Part shown: positions 25,101 to 32,295 of the stretch, piece after piece | Layout: each line of letters begins with the position of its first letter | Position numbering within the stretch: the stretch's first letter is position 1 | Assembly: GCF_964026565.1 (NCBI RefSeq) | Contig: NZ_OZ032162.1 | Location: 558,001 to 622,000 of the forward strand | Direction: 5' to 3' | Origin: Rickettsia endosymbiont of Ceutorhynchus obstrictus | Lineage (GTDB): Bacteria > Pseudomonadota > Alphaproteobacteria > Rickettsiales > Rickettsiaceae | DNA: 64,000 bases | Made by a program: the position numbers and the translations under genes | The notes under the pieces: model-generated | Seen by the model: only the letters and a program-made list of their open reading frames with translations | What the model was told of the DNA's origin: nothing | The model's database searches: none

Positions 25101-27994
25101 TAGCACAACAATTATTAAATATAAATTTAGAAAATAAGACATTTGTTAATGATAAAGTGCCAGATATAATAGATGAGTGGGATGAGAACCTGCCTTTGCA
25201 TGATGCTGTTAAGTTGAAACATAAGAGTACTGTAGAACTGTTACTATCTCAAGGTGCTGAAGTTAATCAAACTGATAAATATGGTAAGACTCCTTTGCAT
25301 TATGCTGCTGAGTCGGGATGTAAGGATATTGTAGAACTGTTACTGCCTCAAGGTGTTGATGTTAATATCCTTGATCAACATTATAAAACTCCTTTGCATT
25401 ATGCTGCTGAGTCGGGATGTAAGGATATTGTAGAATTGTTACTACCTCAAGGTGTTGATGTTAATATCCTTGATCAACATTATAAAACTCCTTTACATTA
25501 TGCTGCTGAGTCGGGATGTAAGGATATTGTAGAATTGTTACTACCTCAATGTTTTAATATTAATCAAACTGATAACTACGGTAAGACTCCTTTGCATTAT
25601 GCTGCTGAGTCGGGATGTAAGGATATTGTAGAACTGTTACTGCCTCAAGGTGTTGATGTTAATATCCTTGATCAACATTATAAAACTCCTTTGCATTATG
25701 CTGCTGAGTCGGGATGTAAGGATATTGTAGAATTGTTACTACCTCAAGGTGTTGATGTTAATATCCTTGATCAACATTATAAAACTCCTTTACATTATGC
25801 TGCTGAGTCGGGATGTAAGGATATTGTAGAATTGTTACTACCTCAATGTTTTAATATTAATCAAACTGATAACTACGGTAAGACTCCTTTGCATTATGCT
25901 GCTGAGTCGGGATGTAAGGATATTGTAGAATTGTTACTACCTCAATGTTTTAATATTAATCAAACTGATAACTACGGTAAGACTCCTTTGCATTATGCTG
26001 CTGAGTCGGGATGTAAGGATATTGTAGAACTGTTACTGCCTCAAGGTGTTGATGTTAATATCCTTGATCAACATTATAAAACTCCTTTACATTATGCTGC
26101 TGAGTCGAGATGTAAGGATATTGTAGAATTGTTACTACCTCAATGTCTTAATATTAATCAAACTGATAAATATGGTAAGACTCCTTTGCATTATGCTGCT
26201 AAGTCAGAATATAAGGATATTGTAGAACTGTTACTATCTCAAGGTGTTGATGTTAATATCCTTGATCAACATCATGAAACTCCTTTACATATTGCTGTTG
26301 TGCACAAACATAAAGATATTGTAGAGCTACTATTATCTCAAGGTGCTGATGTTAATATCCCTGATCAACATCATGAAACTCCTTTATATATTGCTGTTAT
26401 ACACAAACAGAGAGAGATTGTAGAACTACTTTTACAGTATCGAAGTGACCCCAACTTAATACAAAAAGGTCATACTCCTTTATCACAAGCAGCGGCAATT
26501 GAACATACAGAAATAGTAAAATACTTTATTGAACATAAAGATTCATATAAAATTTTAGTGAATAAAGTACCAATTATGAAATATTACTTACATGATATAG
26601 AAATGCAAAAATTCTTATTTAAAAATGGGGTAATACCTGAACCTGAGGAGGAGTATGACAAAGAAATACCAAAACTAATTAACGATCCGCAAGGTGTGCA
26701 TAATTCTCATAGCATGAAGTATATAGGATTCTGTATTAAAAAGCTTAAAAAATTACAAAAAGATTGCATTAATGAAATAAATAACAAAGCTTTAGAGCTT
26801 AGTACAGAACTTAAAACACTATATAATTGTAAACATATAGAATCATTGAGTTTGTCAGAATCTGAGAAAAAGAATTTATTAATGCCACTACTGGAATCTG
26901 AGAAAAAGAATTTATTAATATTACTATCAGAACCTGAGATAGTTGATAATGCGTGTACTTCAACACAAGGAATAACAGAGAAGAATTATGATGATATAAT
27001 GAGTTATACTCCTCAGAAATTGGTAGAAGAAATACTCTCAAAGGCTAGTAATATTCTAGATAAATGGTTAGAACAAGATGGAGAAGGCATATATATATTT
27101 CCAAAATCTACAATGCCATATAAATATAATCATAATGATGAAGTAATATTACCTGAGTTATTAGGACTTCTAAAGTTATTAATTGATCGAGAACCAAATT
27201 TAAAAGAAAAGCAAGAATTATGTGTTACACTCTTTGAAAGGAATAAAGATTCTGTACTAGCACAACTTACTAAAATCCAAGAACAATATCCATGGTTCAC
27301 AGCCGATCAATTAATTAACAAACCGTCTGCCCATAGATTGTTATCATCTCTAGATGATGAACAAATAAGTAGATTATATAATATAGTAAGCAATGAGAAT
27401 ATAAATAAAACATTAAAAGAACAAAAATTATTTGTATTAGCAAAGGCAATATATAGTATATCAATAGTTTATGGTTATCATCAAGAAGGATGTCTCGTTG
27501 CAACTTTTAATCATTTAACAAATGCAATTCAAGAGATAGATTATACTTTTAGTGATCAATATCAAAACTATCTTATTAAAGAACAAAAAAAAATAAATGC
27601 TAATACAAGAATTGATAACAGTAATGTATGTAGTTTAGTAACAAGTATCGCAGAAGATATTCTTAAGGAAGTTGATGATAAGTCAGATAAAATTAAAGAT
27701 GTATTACAAGACTATATTATCCACAATATACCTATATCAAGTACAATATCAGATACTACCAGTATAGGATTTGAACATCAGTTATTATTATCTCTTATAA
27801 ATAAAAATATTTTAAAAAAAATACCTACAGTATTGCCTAATTATAGTGGTTACATACCTACAAATCAGGAATTAGCAATAATTATAGAAAACTTACATAT
27901 GGATCGATCACTTCAAAAATGGACATCAGAATACTCAGGACCAGTTGAGGACAATGAAGTAGAATGCATTGGAAGCATTATGGTAAGTGACTAG
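22106..27994 (+). CDS. RelA-type (p)ppGpp synthetase fused to tandem repeats and ankyrin repeats
   Basis: This protein has 1962 residues. Residues 1-210 are helical and resemble a degenerate RSH hydrolase region without its His/Asp motifs. Residues 216-331 are a complete RelA/SpoT synthetase: ISGRIKSPYSIAKKI, LYDIIGIRLIVE, IPERYKNLIKFPRKNGYQSL (with HT following), EVQIRT and AEYGTASHSQYK. Residues about 370-1020 are a 113-residue unit repeated about five times with one partial unit (FNxGQSKASTPVNT core). Residues about 1025-1480 hold some 14 ankyrin repeats, several identical. The last 480 residues are helical and unrecognised. No TGS or ACT regulatory domain is present. The start ATG follows an intron fragment, so a slightly longer ancestral N-terminus is possible. 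An ankyrin-targeted alarmone synthetase is the inference. Confidence 0.8.
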   Translation: MHFPHIIAILRKFDPNFNESKINSAITFSLKCSNNNIPREIAEIITSIYPDSNSVIVALWFFTIENANLKSIKIEHFFSKEIFDIFYALTKLFKIDNIHSDVTSQKTIRLLSSLDSNIKIKVLLIRFAYLLHKIIFNSISHIEYVWISKEISKIYVPLFKEIKVEKIKVALQNACFKNLHPRLYKTIISFLDREYLHYELVAQIINAFHNILPATNIEYTISGRIKSPYSIAKKIVHKSSTIQQLYDIIGIRLIVEKEQECYDILNAIYKHYVYIPERYKNLIKFPRKNGYQSLHTVIINKDLRKIEVQIRTKIMHYIAEYGTASHSQYKMGLINISNIAYNILNRLILNQLTIIPILHGRIGDKVYAQLLTNEVSRDVLVQQLLNINLENKTFINDKVPDIIDEWNDNMVDNITFNLGQSKASTPVNTVINEVSSNPLESLDIAQESNIYANDSGILESDVDYVDNTTFNPGQSKASTPVNTVTNEVSRDVLVQQLLNINLENKTFINDKVPDIIDEWNDNMVDNITFNLGQSKASTPVNTVINEVSSNPLESLDIAQESNIYANDSGILESDVDYVDNITFNLGQSKASTPVNTVINEVSSNPLESLDIAQESNIYANDSGILESDVDYVDNTTFNPGQSKASTPVNTVTNEVSRDVLVQQLLNINLENKTFINDKVPDIIDEWNDNMVDNITFNLGQSKASTPMNTVINEVSSNPLESLDIAQESNIYANDSGILESDVDYVDNTTFNPGQSKASTPVNTVTNEVSRDVLVQQLLNINLENKTFINDKVPDIIDEWNDNMVDNITFNLGQSKASTPVNTVINEVSSNPLESLDIAQESNIYANDSGILESDVDYVDNTTFNPGQSKASTPVNTVTNEVSRDVLVQQLLNINLENKTFINDKVPDIIDEWNDNMVDNITFNLGQSKASTPVNTVINEVSSNPLESLDIAQESNIYANDSGILESDVDYVDNTTFNPGQSKASIPMNAVTNEVSRDVLAQQLLNINLENKTFVNDKVPDIIDEWDENLPLHDAVKLKHKSTVELLLSQGAEVNQTDKYGKTPLHYAAESGCKDIVELLLPQGVDVNILDQHYKTPLHYAAESGCKDIVELLLPQGVDVNILDQHYKTPLHYAAESGCKDIVELLLPQCFNINQTDNYGKTPLHYAAESGCKDIVELLLPQGVDVNILDQHYKTPLHYAAESGCKDIVELLLPQGVDVNILDQHYKTPLHYAAESGCKDIVELLLPQCFNINQTDNYGKTPLHYAAESGCKDIVELLLPQCFNINQTDNYGKTPLHYAAESGCKDIVELLLPQGVDVNILDQHYKTPLHYAAESRCKDIVELLLPQCLNINQTDKYGKTPLHYAAKSEYKDIVELLLSQGVDVNILDQHHETPLHIAVVHKHKDIVELLLSQGADVNIPDQHHETPLYIAVIHKQREIVELLLQYRSDPNLIQKGHTPLSQAAAIEHTEIVKYFIEHKDSYKILVNKVPIMKYYLHDIEMQKFLFKNGVIPEPEEEYDKEIPKLINDPQGVHNSHSMKYIGFCIKKLKKLQKDCINEINNKALELSTELKTLYNCKHIESLSLSESEKKNLLMPLLESEKKNLLILLSEPEIVDNACTSTQGITEKNYDDIMSYTPQKLVEEILSKASNILDKWLEQDGEGIYIFPKSTMPYKYNHNDEVILPELLGLLKLLIDREPNLKEKQELCVTLFERNKDSVLAQLTKIQEQYPWFTADQLINKPSAHRLLSSLDDEQISRLYNIVSNENINKTLKEQKLFVLAKAIYSISIVYGYHQEGCLVATFNHLTNAIQEIDYTFSDQYQNYLIKEQKKINANTRIDNSNVCSLVTSIAEDILKEVDDKSDKIKDVLQDYIIHNIPISSTISDTTSIGFEHQLLLSLINKNILKKIPTVLPNYSGYIPTNQELAIIIENLHMDRSLQKWTSEYSGPVEDNEVECIGSIMVSD
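23219..25160 (+). repeat. 339-bp tandem repeats inside the synthetase-ankyrin gene
   Basis: Near-identical in-frame units of 339 bp (113 codons) run through this stretch, visible as recurrence at about 23994, 24333 and 24672; one extra 162-bp half unit explains a 501-bp spacing earlier. Units differ at only a few bases. The copy number is likely variable between strains, and read-length-dependent assembly error is possible. Confidence 0.85.
25180..26540 (+). repeat. 99-bp ankyrin-coding repeats
   Basis: About fourteen 33-codon ankyrin units. Two alternating types occur, one ending GVDVNILDQHYK and one ending CFNINQTDNYGK, in a pattern suggesting duplication of a three-unit block (about 25300-25590 and 25590-25890). 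Confidence 0.85.
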
Positions 27995-28019
27995 GGGTTT
28001 GATTAATAAATGACCGGAA

Positions 28020-28262
28020 TCTTGGATCCTACATTGGTATAAAAAGTTGCATTCTCTATTATCTAGTTCGTCCGCCAAAACTCTACAAGCCCCATAGGTA
28101 ATAGGGTGGTCGAGTAGCCCAAGATTTGCACCTCAGGCTCTCACAGGTAGGGTCGAGCAATGGCGCGGTAGCTTTTGTTATCCCCGTTTCCATCACCCGC
28201 CTCGTCAAACGTAACGTACAGATTTCCCGTATTACGCTTTCCTGATAACTTCTTATCATTGC
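28020..28262 (-). ncRNA. 3' region of a group II intron (domains IV-VI, putative)
   Basis: Directly after the reverse-transcriptase stop the minus strand folds as AGCGTAATACGG-GAAA-TCTGTACGTTACG, a domain-V-like hairpin with a GAAA tetraloop and the AGC triad at its base (around 28203-28236), followed by further stem-forming sequence. The exact intron end is not clear. Confidence 0.45.
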
Positions 28263-29043
28263 CTATGACCTATCCGCTGTTATTGCTTTCAAAGGTCTGT
28301 AATATCGAATTTGGTAATCGTTATATAATCCCATCTTCTCATACAAATCTCTCCTACTCCACCTTTCCCAGCCGAAGCCTTTCAATCCTCGTGATTTCAT
28401 TAAATGGCGTCTTACTTTCTTCTCTACCCAGTCTCTTACATATCCAAAACAACGGCTAGAGTTACCAATCCTAAAGTAGTTTATCCAACCTCGTAATATC
28501 GGGTTGATAAGGTATGTTACTCTATCAACTGGTTGCGATATAAACTTGCGGAATATCTCTTTTAGTTTTGCTAGCAGGGCAGTTCGCGCTCTCATTCTAG
28601 GCGTCTTCTGGATTCCAATTTTACCTTGCTTAGTTTTCGCTCGTCTAAAATCAAATCCCAGAAAGCTAAATGTTTCACCATTCTTTAGATCAACTGTCTT
28701 TGTCTTCTCTTCGTTTAGTTCAACCTTTATTTTCAACAATTCTTGTCTTAGCCTTATATTGATCGCTCTCTCTAACCACTGCCATTTTCTATAGCCATCA
28801 ATTAGTATGATCAGATCATCAGCCCATCTAACGTACTCTATATGGTCATAGCCATCTCTTAGCTTACTCACTTCCTTTGCTCTTTCTAGCATTTTATCTA
28901 CTTCATTTAAGTAAATATTGCTTAAATGCGGTGATAGTGGCCCGCCTTGAGATATACCTCTTTTTCCACCTGCTTTGACTATCAATTTTAGTAGCTTCAT
29001 AACATCTTTGTCATTTACACGCTCTGCTATTATGAAATAATGG
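28263..29043 (-). pseudogene. Group II intron reverse transcriptase/maturase, 5'-truncated
   Basis: The C-terminal portion of an intron-encoded protein. From the IS edge the frame reads HYFIIAERVNDKDVMKLLKL, then the RT motifs RGISQGGPLSPHLSNIYL and YVRWADDLIIL (catalytic DD kept), LNEEKTKTVDL with FLGFDF, and a maturase (domain X) region LINPILRGWINYFRIGNS. A Met at 29000 gives a 245-residue ORF, but the true N-terminal half was removed by the IS1111-type element that begins near 29045. No HNH endonuclease domain follows. Splicing or retromobility from this copy is unlikely. Confidence 0.8.
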
Positions 29044-29134
29044 TATGGACCTCCTGATATAGAGAATGAAAAGCAGTTGCTAATCTTCTAGGGTTAATAT
29101 TTAATATATTAAAACAACAATCAAGGAGGTCCAT

Positions 29135-30184
29135 ATGGAGGTTACTACAATTGGTATAGATATTGCAAAAAGAATTTTTCAAATTCATGGTGTAGATAAA
29201 AATGGCAAGACAGTATTAAAGAAAAAATTGATGAGAGATCAGGTTTTGACATTTATGGCTAATTTACCAAAATGTTTAGTAGGGATGGAAGCTTGCGGTG
29301 GGTCTAGTTATTGGGCAAGAGAAATAACTAAATTAGGGCATGAAGTAAAACTAATGGCACCACAATTTGTCAAACCATATGTTAAAACTAATAAAAATGA
29401 TCAAGCAGATGCTGAAGCGATATGTGAAGCCGTGACAAGACCTAATATGAGATTTGTTCCAATTAAAACTATAGAGCAACAAGAAATTTTATCAATACAT
29501 AGGGTAAGAGAGAGATTGGTAAAAAATCGTACAGCACTTGCTAATGAAATTAGGGGGCTACTACATGAGTTTGGTTTTATTGTCCCTCAAGGCATCAATA
29601 AGGTTATCACAAAATTAATTGAGATTTTAGATGAAGGAAAATTAAGCCAGTTAAGTTATCAAACATTTAGTGAACTAAAAGAAGAATTCTTAGATAATGA
29701 CAGAAAAATAAAAGAGATAGAAAAACGATTAACAATGATAGCAAGTAACCTAACTCAATATCAACGATTAAGAGCTATACCTGGTCTTGGGTTAATTACT
29801 GCTACTGCTTTAATAGCATCAATAGGTAATGCTACAAGTTTTGAGAATGGCAGGCAATTATCGGCATGGCTAGGATTAGTGCCAAGACAACATTCAAGTG
29901 GTGGGAAAGATAAGCTGCTGGGAATTAGCAAGCGAGGTGATGTATACTTACGCACTTTATTAATTCAAGGGGCTAGAGCTGTACTAAATGCCAAGATAAG
30001 ATTTACATCGGAAGAACAGAAATCTAAAAAAGATTTTAGCAAATTTACGAAATGGATGTTTAATTTATCTGAGCGAAGTAGCCATAATAAAACAACAGTT
30101 GCCATAGCTAATAAATTGGCAAGAGTGGTGTTTGCTGTACTCAGATCAGGAGATGATTATGTAGAGAGTAAAGTTTGTAGATAA
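29135..30184 (+). CDS. IS110/IS1111-type DEDD transposase, copy 1
   Basis: The 349-residue enzyme has an N-terminal RuvC-like DEDD domain with Asp9 (GIDIAK), Glu52 (GMEACGG) and Asp89/Asp92 (NKNDQADAEA), a coiled-coil linker around residues 170-205, and the C-terminal Transposase_20 domain AIPGLGLITATALIASIG with the conserved serine in PRQHSSGGK. IS110-family enzymes act with an element-encoded guide RNA and do not make target duplications of the DDE kind. The AAGGAGG ribosome binding site is strong. Confidence 0.9.
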   Translation: MEVTTIGIDIAKRIFQIHGVDKNGKTVLKKKLMRDQVLTFMANLPKCLVGMEACGGSSYWAREITKLGHEVKLMAPQFVKPYVKTNKNDQADAEAICEAVTRPNMRFVPIKTIEQQEILSIHRVRERLVKNRTALANEIRGLLHEFGFIVPQGINKVITKLIEILDEGKLSQLSYQTFSELKEEFLDNDRKIKEIEKRLTMIASNLTQYQRLRAIPGLGLITATALIASIGNATSFENGRQLSAWLGLVPRQHSSGGKDKLLGISKRGDVYLRTLLIQGARAVLNAKIRFTSEEQKSKKDFSKFTKWMFNLSERSSHNKTTVAIANKLARVVFAVLRSGDDYVESKVCR

Positions 30185-30267
30185 AGAGTGTGTAGCACAG
30201 CACTTATAAGTAAAATAAATGGTGATTTATATAATGAATAGGTAAAAGCAAAAGAATATGTAAGAGA

Positions 30268-30472
30268 TTCCAACCCGAAATATGCTTGAGATAATAATAT
30301 TGATGGTAAATAAGACAAACCTTAGCTTACAAAAAAACTGCGTTTTTCAGTGGCTCTTTTAGAAGCCGATGGACTGATAAGTATATAGTTTGTAAGCCAG
30401 CGAATTCCATCAGGGCTGTAGAATAAATTAGGTTGATTTATTAGCTATAAGCCGGATACATGACTGCATTTG
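30268..30472 (+). ncRNA. Putative IS1111 guide (bridge/seek) RNA, copy 1
   Basis: The 3' noncoding tail is strongly conserved with the tails of copies 2 and 3 (for example ataatattgatggtaaataa, cgaattccatcagggct and ataagccg-atacatgactgc). Helix GCTTACAAA (30325-30333)/TTTGTAAGC (30389-30397) is replaced by ACCTAC/GTAGGT in copy 2, a covarying change, while the loop between differs. A second helix AATAAAT/ATTTATT (30422-30442) is also replaced by an unrelated but complementary pair. This is what a structured guide RNA predicts. Confidence 0.6.
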
Positions 30473-30622
30473 TTTTTTATTATTGATGTTATTTTTTTTC
30501 TTGCATTCTACAGGAGGTCCATACATGACAGATATGATTGCCGCGGGGTGACAGGAATCTTTGCCGCTTTGGTGGTGAACAAATTATCATAAATAGTGCC
30601 TTTTGCTTATTGTTAGTTGCTA

Positions 30623-31381
30623 TTAGTTGCTATTATTCGATTGTGTAAGTGCGTATTTTTTTCTGTAGCTTTCGGCGTTGATTTCTAAAATCGTAGAGTG
30701 ATGAACCAATCGATCAATAGCTGCCACAGTCATAGAATTTGTCGCAAAAATACTATCCCATTCACTAAAAGGTTGATTAGAGGTGACAATAACACTACCG
30801 GATTCATAGCGTTGTGCAATCAGTTCAAACAAGACATGGGTTTCTGCTTCATCTTTACGAACATAGCCAATATCATCAAGAATAATCACCTCATATTTAT
30901 CAAGTTTGGCAAGTTCTGCCGGAAGACAACAATCTCGGCGTGCTGCTTGTAAATGCTGGACAATTTTTGTTGTAGCAGTAAATAGTACGCTAATACTCTT
31001 CTCAACCAATGCATAGCCCAATGCGGCAACCAAATGACTTTTACCTACTCCTGATGGTCCAAAAACCAGTAAATTCTCAGCTCGCTTCACCCAAGCTATA
31101 TTACAGGCCAGATCATCCACCTTAGCTTTATTCAAAGTTTGTACCTGGTTAAAATCAAAGGTTGCTAGAGACTTACCGGGTGGTAAATGTGCTTTCCTTA
31201 AGTAAGTTTGAATCCTTTTTCTATGACGTGCTTCTACTTCGTGTTCAAAAAGAACAGATAAGAATCTGGCATAATTCCATCCTTCAGTTTCTGCTTTTTG
31301 TAGCAAAGATTGCCATGACTCAAGTATGGTAAACAAACGTAACTCTTTTAAGAGTATCGGTAAGGTTGCAGTATCATGCAT
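30623..31381 (-). CDS. istB: IS21 helper ATPase IstB
   Basis: The 252-residue AAA+ ATPase has Walker A GPSGVGKSHL, Walker B VIILDDIGYV, sensor-like TSNQPFSEW and the N-terminal LKELRLFTILESWQ helices of the IstB family. It would cooperate with IstA, which is absent here, so the element cannot transpose alone. Its start overlaps the istA stop (ATGcATGA). Confidence 0.92.
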   Translation of the reverse strand: MHDTATLPILLKELRLFTILESWQSLLQKAETEGWNYARFLSVLFEHEVEARHRKRIQTYLRKAHLPPGKSLATFDFNQVQTLNKAKVDDLACNIAWVKRAENLLVFGPSGVGKSHLVAALGYALVEKSISVLFTATTKIVQHLQAARRDCCLPAELAKLDKYEVIILDDIGYVRKDEAETHVLFELIAQRYESGSVIVTSNQPFSEWDSIFATNSMTVAAIDRLVHHSTILEINAESYRKKYALTQSNNSN

Positions 31382-31588
31382 GGCTAGCCTCCATCGTTGT
31401 CAATGAAGGTAAAAGATGATCATATGTTTGCAGAGAATGTTGTGTTACTTGCACAGCTGGGGGCAATAATTTTGCACAAGGTTGATATTTGTTTTGTAAC
31501 ATACCCAAGCAAGGAATCTTAGCTTTATTTAGGGATGACAGTACAAATTCTCCTAATTGTTGCTCACAATTATGATCAGCTTGTCAAC
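31379..31588 (-). pseudogene. istA: istA 3' fragment
   Basis: About 65 C-terminal codons of the IS21 transposase remain, ending QVTQHSLQTYDHLLPSLTTM then EASHA and a TGA that overlaps istB. The catalytic core and helix-turn-helix are deleted. Confidence 0.6.
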
Positions 31589-31851
31589 AGCGGTCGAAAA
31601 ATGATACAGATTTTAGTCCACTGATCTTGGATATTAGGATTTTGTATTAATTTTTCTTTTAAAGAAATAAAAGCACCTAATAAGCTATTGCTTGGTAAAT
31701 CATCAAGTTTAACTTTAGCAACTAAACCGCCGATTTCAATTAAATGATGCGTACGGGCTTTTCTTTCTTGAATTTTAAGTCTTGCTTCTTCAGTAATAAT
31801 TTTAGCTTTTCTTTGCTGCAATTTTAATCTACGTTTTATGATATTATCCAT
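31576..31851 (-). CDS. traD: Ti-type conjugal transfer protein TraD, second copy
   Basis: The 91-residue paralogue of the gene at 1621 has the same RRLKLQQRKAKIITEEARLK helix and HHLIEIGGLVAKVKLDDLPS signature. Its last eleven or so residues (CIIFRPLLTS) come from the IS21 end, so the native C-terminus is replaced. It is divergent from traA, as in Ti plasmids. The frame upstream of the chosen Met is interrupted, which fixes this start. Confidence 0.72.
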   Translation of the reverse strand: MDNIIKRRLKLQQRKAKIITEEARLKIQERKARTHHLIEIGGLVAKVKLDDLPSNSLLGAFISLKEKLIQNPNIQDQWTKICIIFRPLLTS

Positions 31852-32133
31852 ATAGATAGTTTTATTTTTGATTATTATAATCATCATGAATCATCAATAA
31901 ATTATGGAAGTCAACATCATAATTATAAGTGCTAAGAAATTCTACAAAATTTTTTCTAAAACAGATTAATGTTTGATACAACTTATAAGATTGCATGATC
32001 CAAATATAGTGGTAGAGTAACAAGCCATTCAAAATCAATATAATCCCCATACCTACCCGAACCAGCAAACTAAATCAATAAAAACAAATAAAGATGATTA
32101 CCATTATTCAAAACCTATAAGAAGTAGTAGAGA

Positions 32134-32170
32134 GGAGAGTTCTCTCCTTGTTTGTAAAAACAGGGAGAGA
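32134..32170 (+). promoter_or_regulatory. Overlapping alternative hairpins upstream of traA
   Basis: GGAGAG (32134-32139) can pair with CTCTCC (32142-32147), or TCTCTCCTTGTTT (32141-32153) can pair with AAACAGGGAGAGA (32158-32170) across a GTAA loop. The pairings exclude each other. The copy at 22-58 keeps both despite base changes, including one G-U to G-C change in the long stem. Confidence 0.5.
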
Positions 32171-32178
32171 CGCAATAT

Positions 32179-32203
32179 ATAAACCTTACGGTTTATTTTT
32201 GCT
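32179..32203 (+). terminator. Terminator-like hairpin in the traA leader
   Basis: TAAACC-ttac-GGTTTA followed by five T residues. It is a short intrinsic-terminator shape lying between the alternative hairpins and traA, about 90 nt before the start codon, so an attenuation role is possible. Confidence 0.4.
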
Positions 32204-32295
32204 TGCTGGTTCAAGTGGTTCTGGTTTCAGTGGATGATTTTAAGATTGCATGGTAATGTCAATGATGGATTGAACATTGTTAGAATTAACAAACC

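Larger units (their letters stand above)
29045..30524 (+). mobile_element. IS110-family (IS1111-like) element, copy 1
   Basis: The element is bounded by GGACCTCC at 29047-29054 and GGAGGTCCATAC ending near 30524; the same octamer, GGAGGTCC, also forms the ribosome binding site at 29125-29132. It inserted into the group II intron reverse transcriptase on its left and abuts the IS21 remnant on its right. It is the most diverged of the three copies. Confidence 0.75.
30526..31608 (-). mobile_element. IS21-family remnant (istB intact, istA mostly deleted)
   Basis: The right end carries two terminal repeats on the minus strand, GCGGCAAAGATTCCTGTCA and GCGGCAATCATATCTGTCA. The other end is AGCGGTCGAAAAATGATACA near 31589-31608. 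An internal deletion fused the istA 3' end directly to the terminal repeat. The element inserted at the 3' end of traD_Ti. Confidence 0.65.
31890..32295. other. Intergenic region between divergent traD and traA, candidate oriT
   Basis: Between the divergent tra genes lie a remnant of the small ORF seen at 65-277 (32010-32120), the overlapping hairpins at 32134-32170 and a terminator-like stem at 32181-32203. In Ti plasmids oriT occupies this position. No nick site can be assigned from the sequence alone. Confidence 0.45.

Noticed and set aside
23219..25160. CRISPR-like regular array
   Set aside because: Units are 339 bp, contiguous, in frame and without unique spacers; they are protein-coding repeats.
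28175..28794. Plus-strand frames opposite the reverse transcriptase
   Set aside because: They are antisense to RT motifs and to the intron 3' region.
31862..32068. A 68-codon minus-strand frame upstream of traD_Ti
   Set aside because: Its sequence is shared with the upstream extension of the first traD_Ti but out of frame; more likely leader DNA than a gene.
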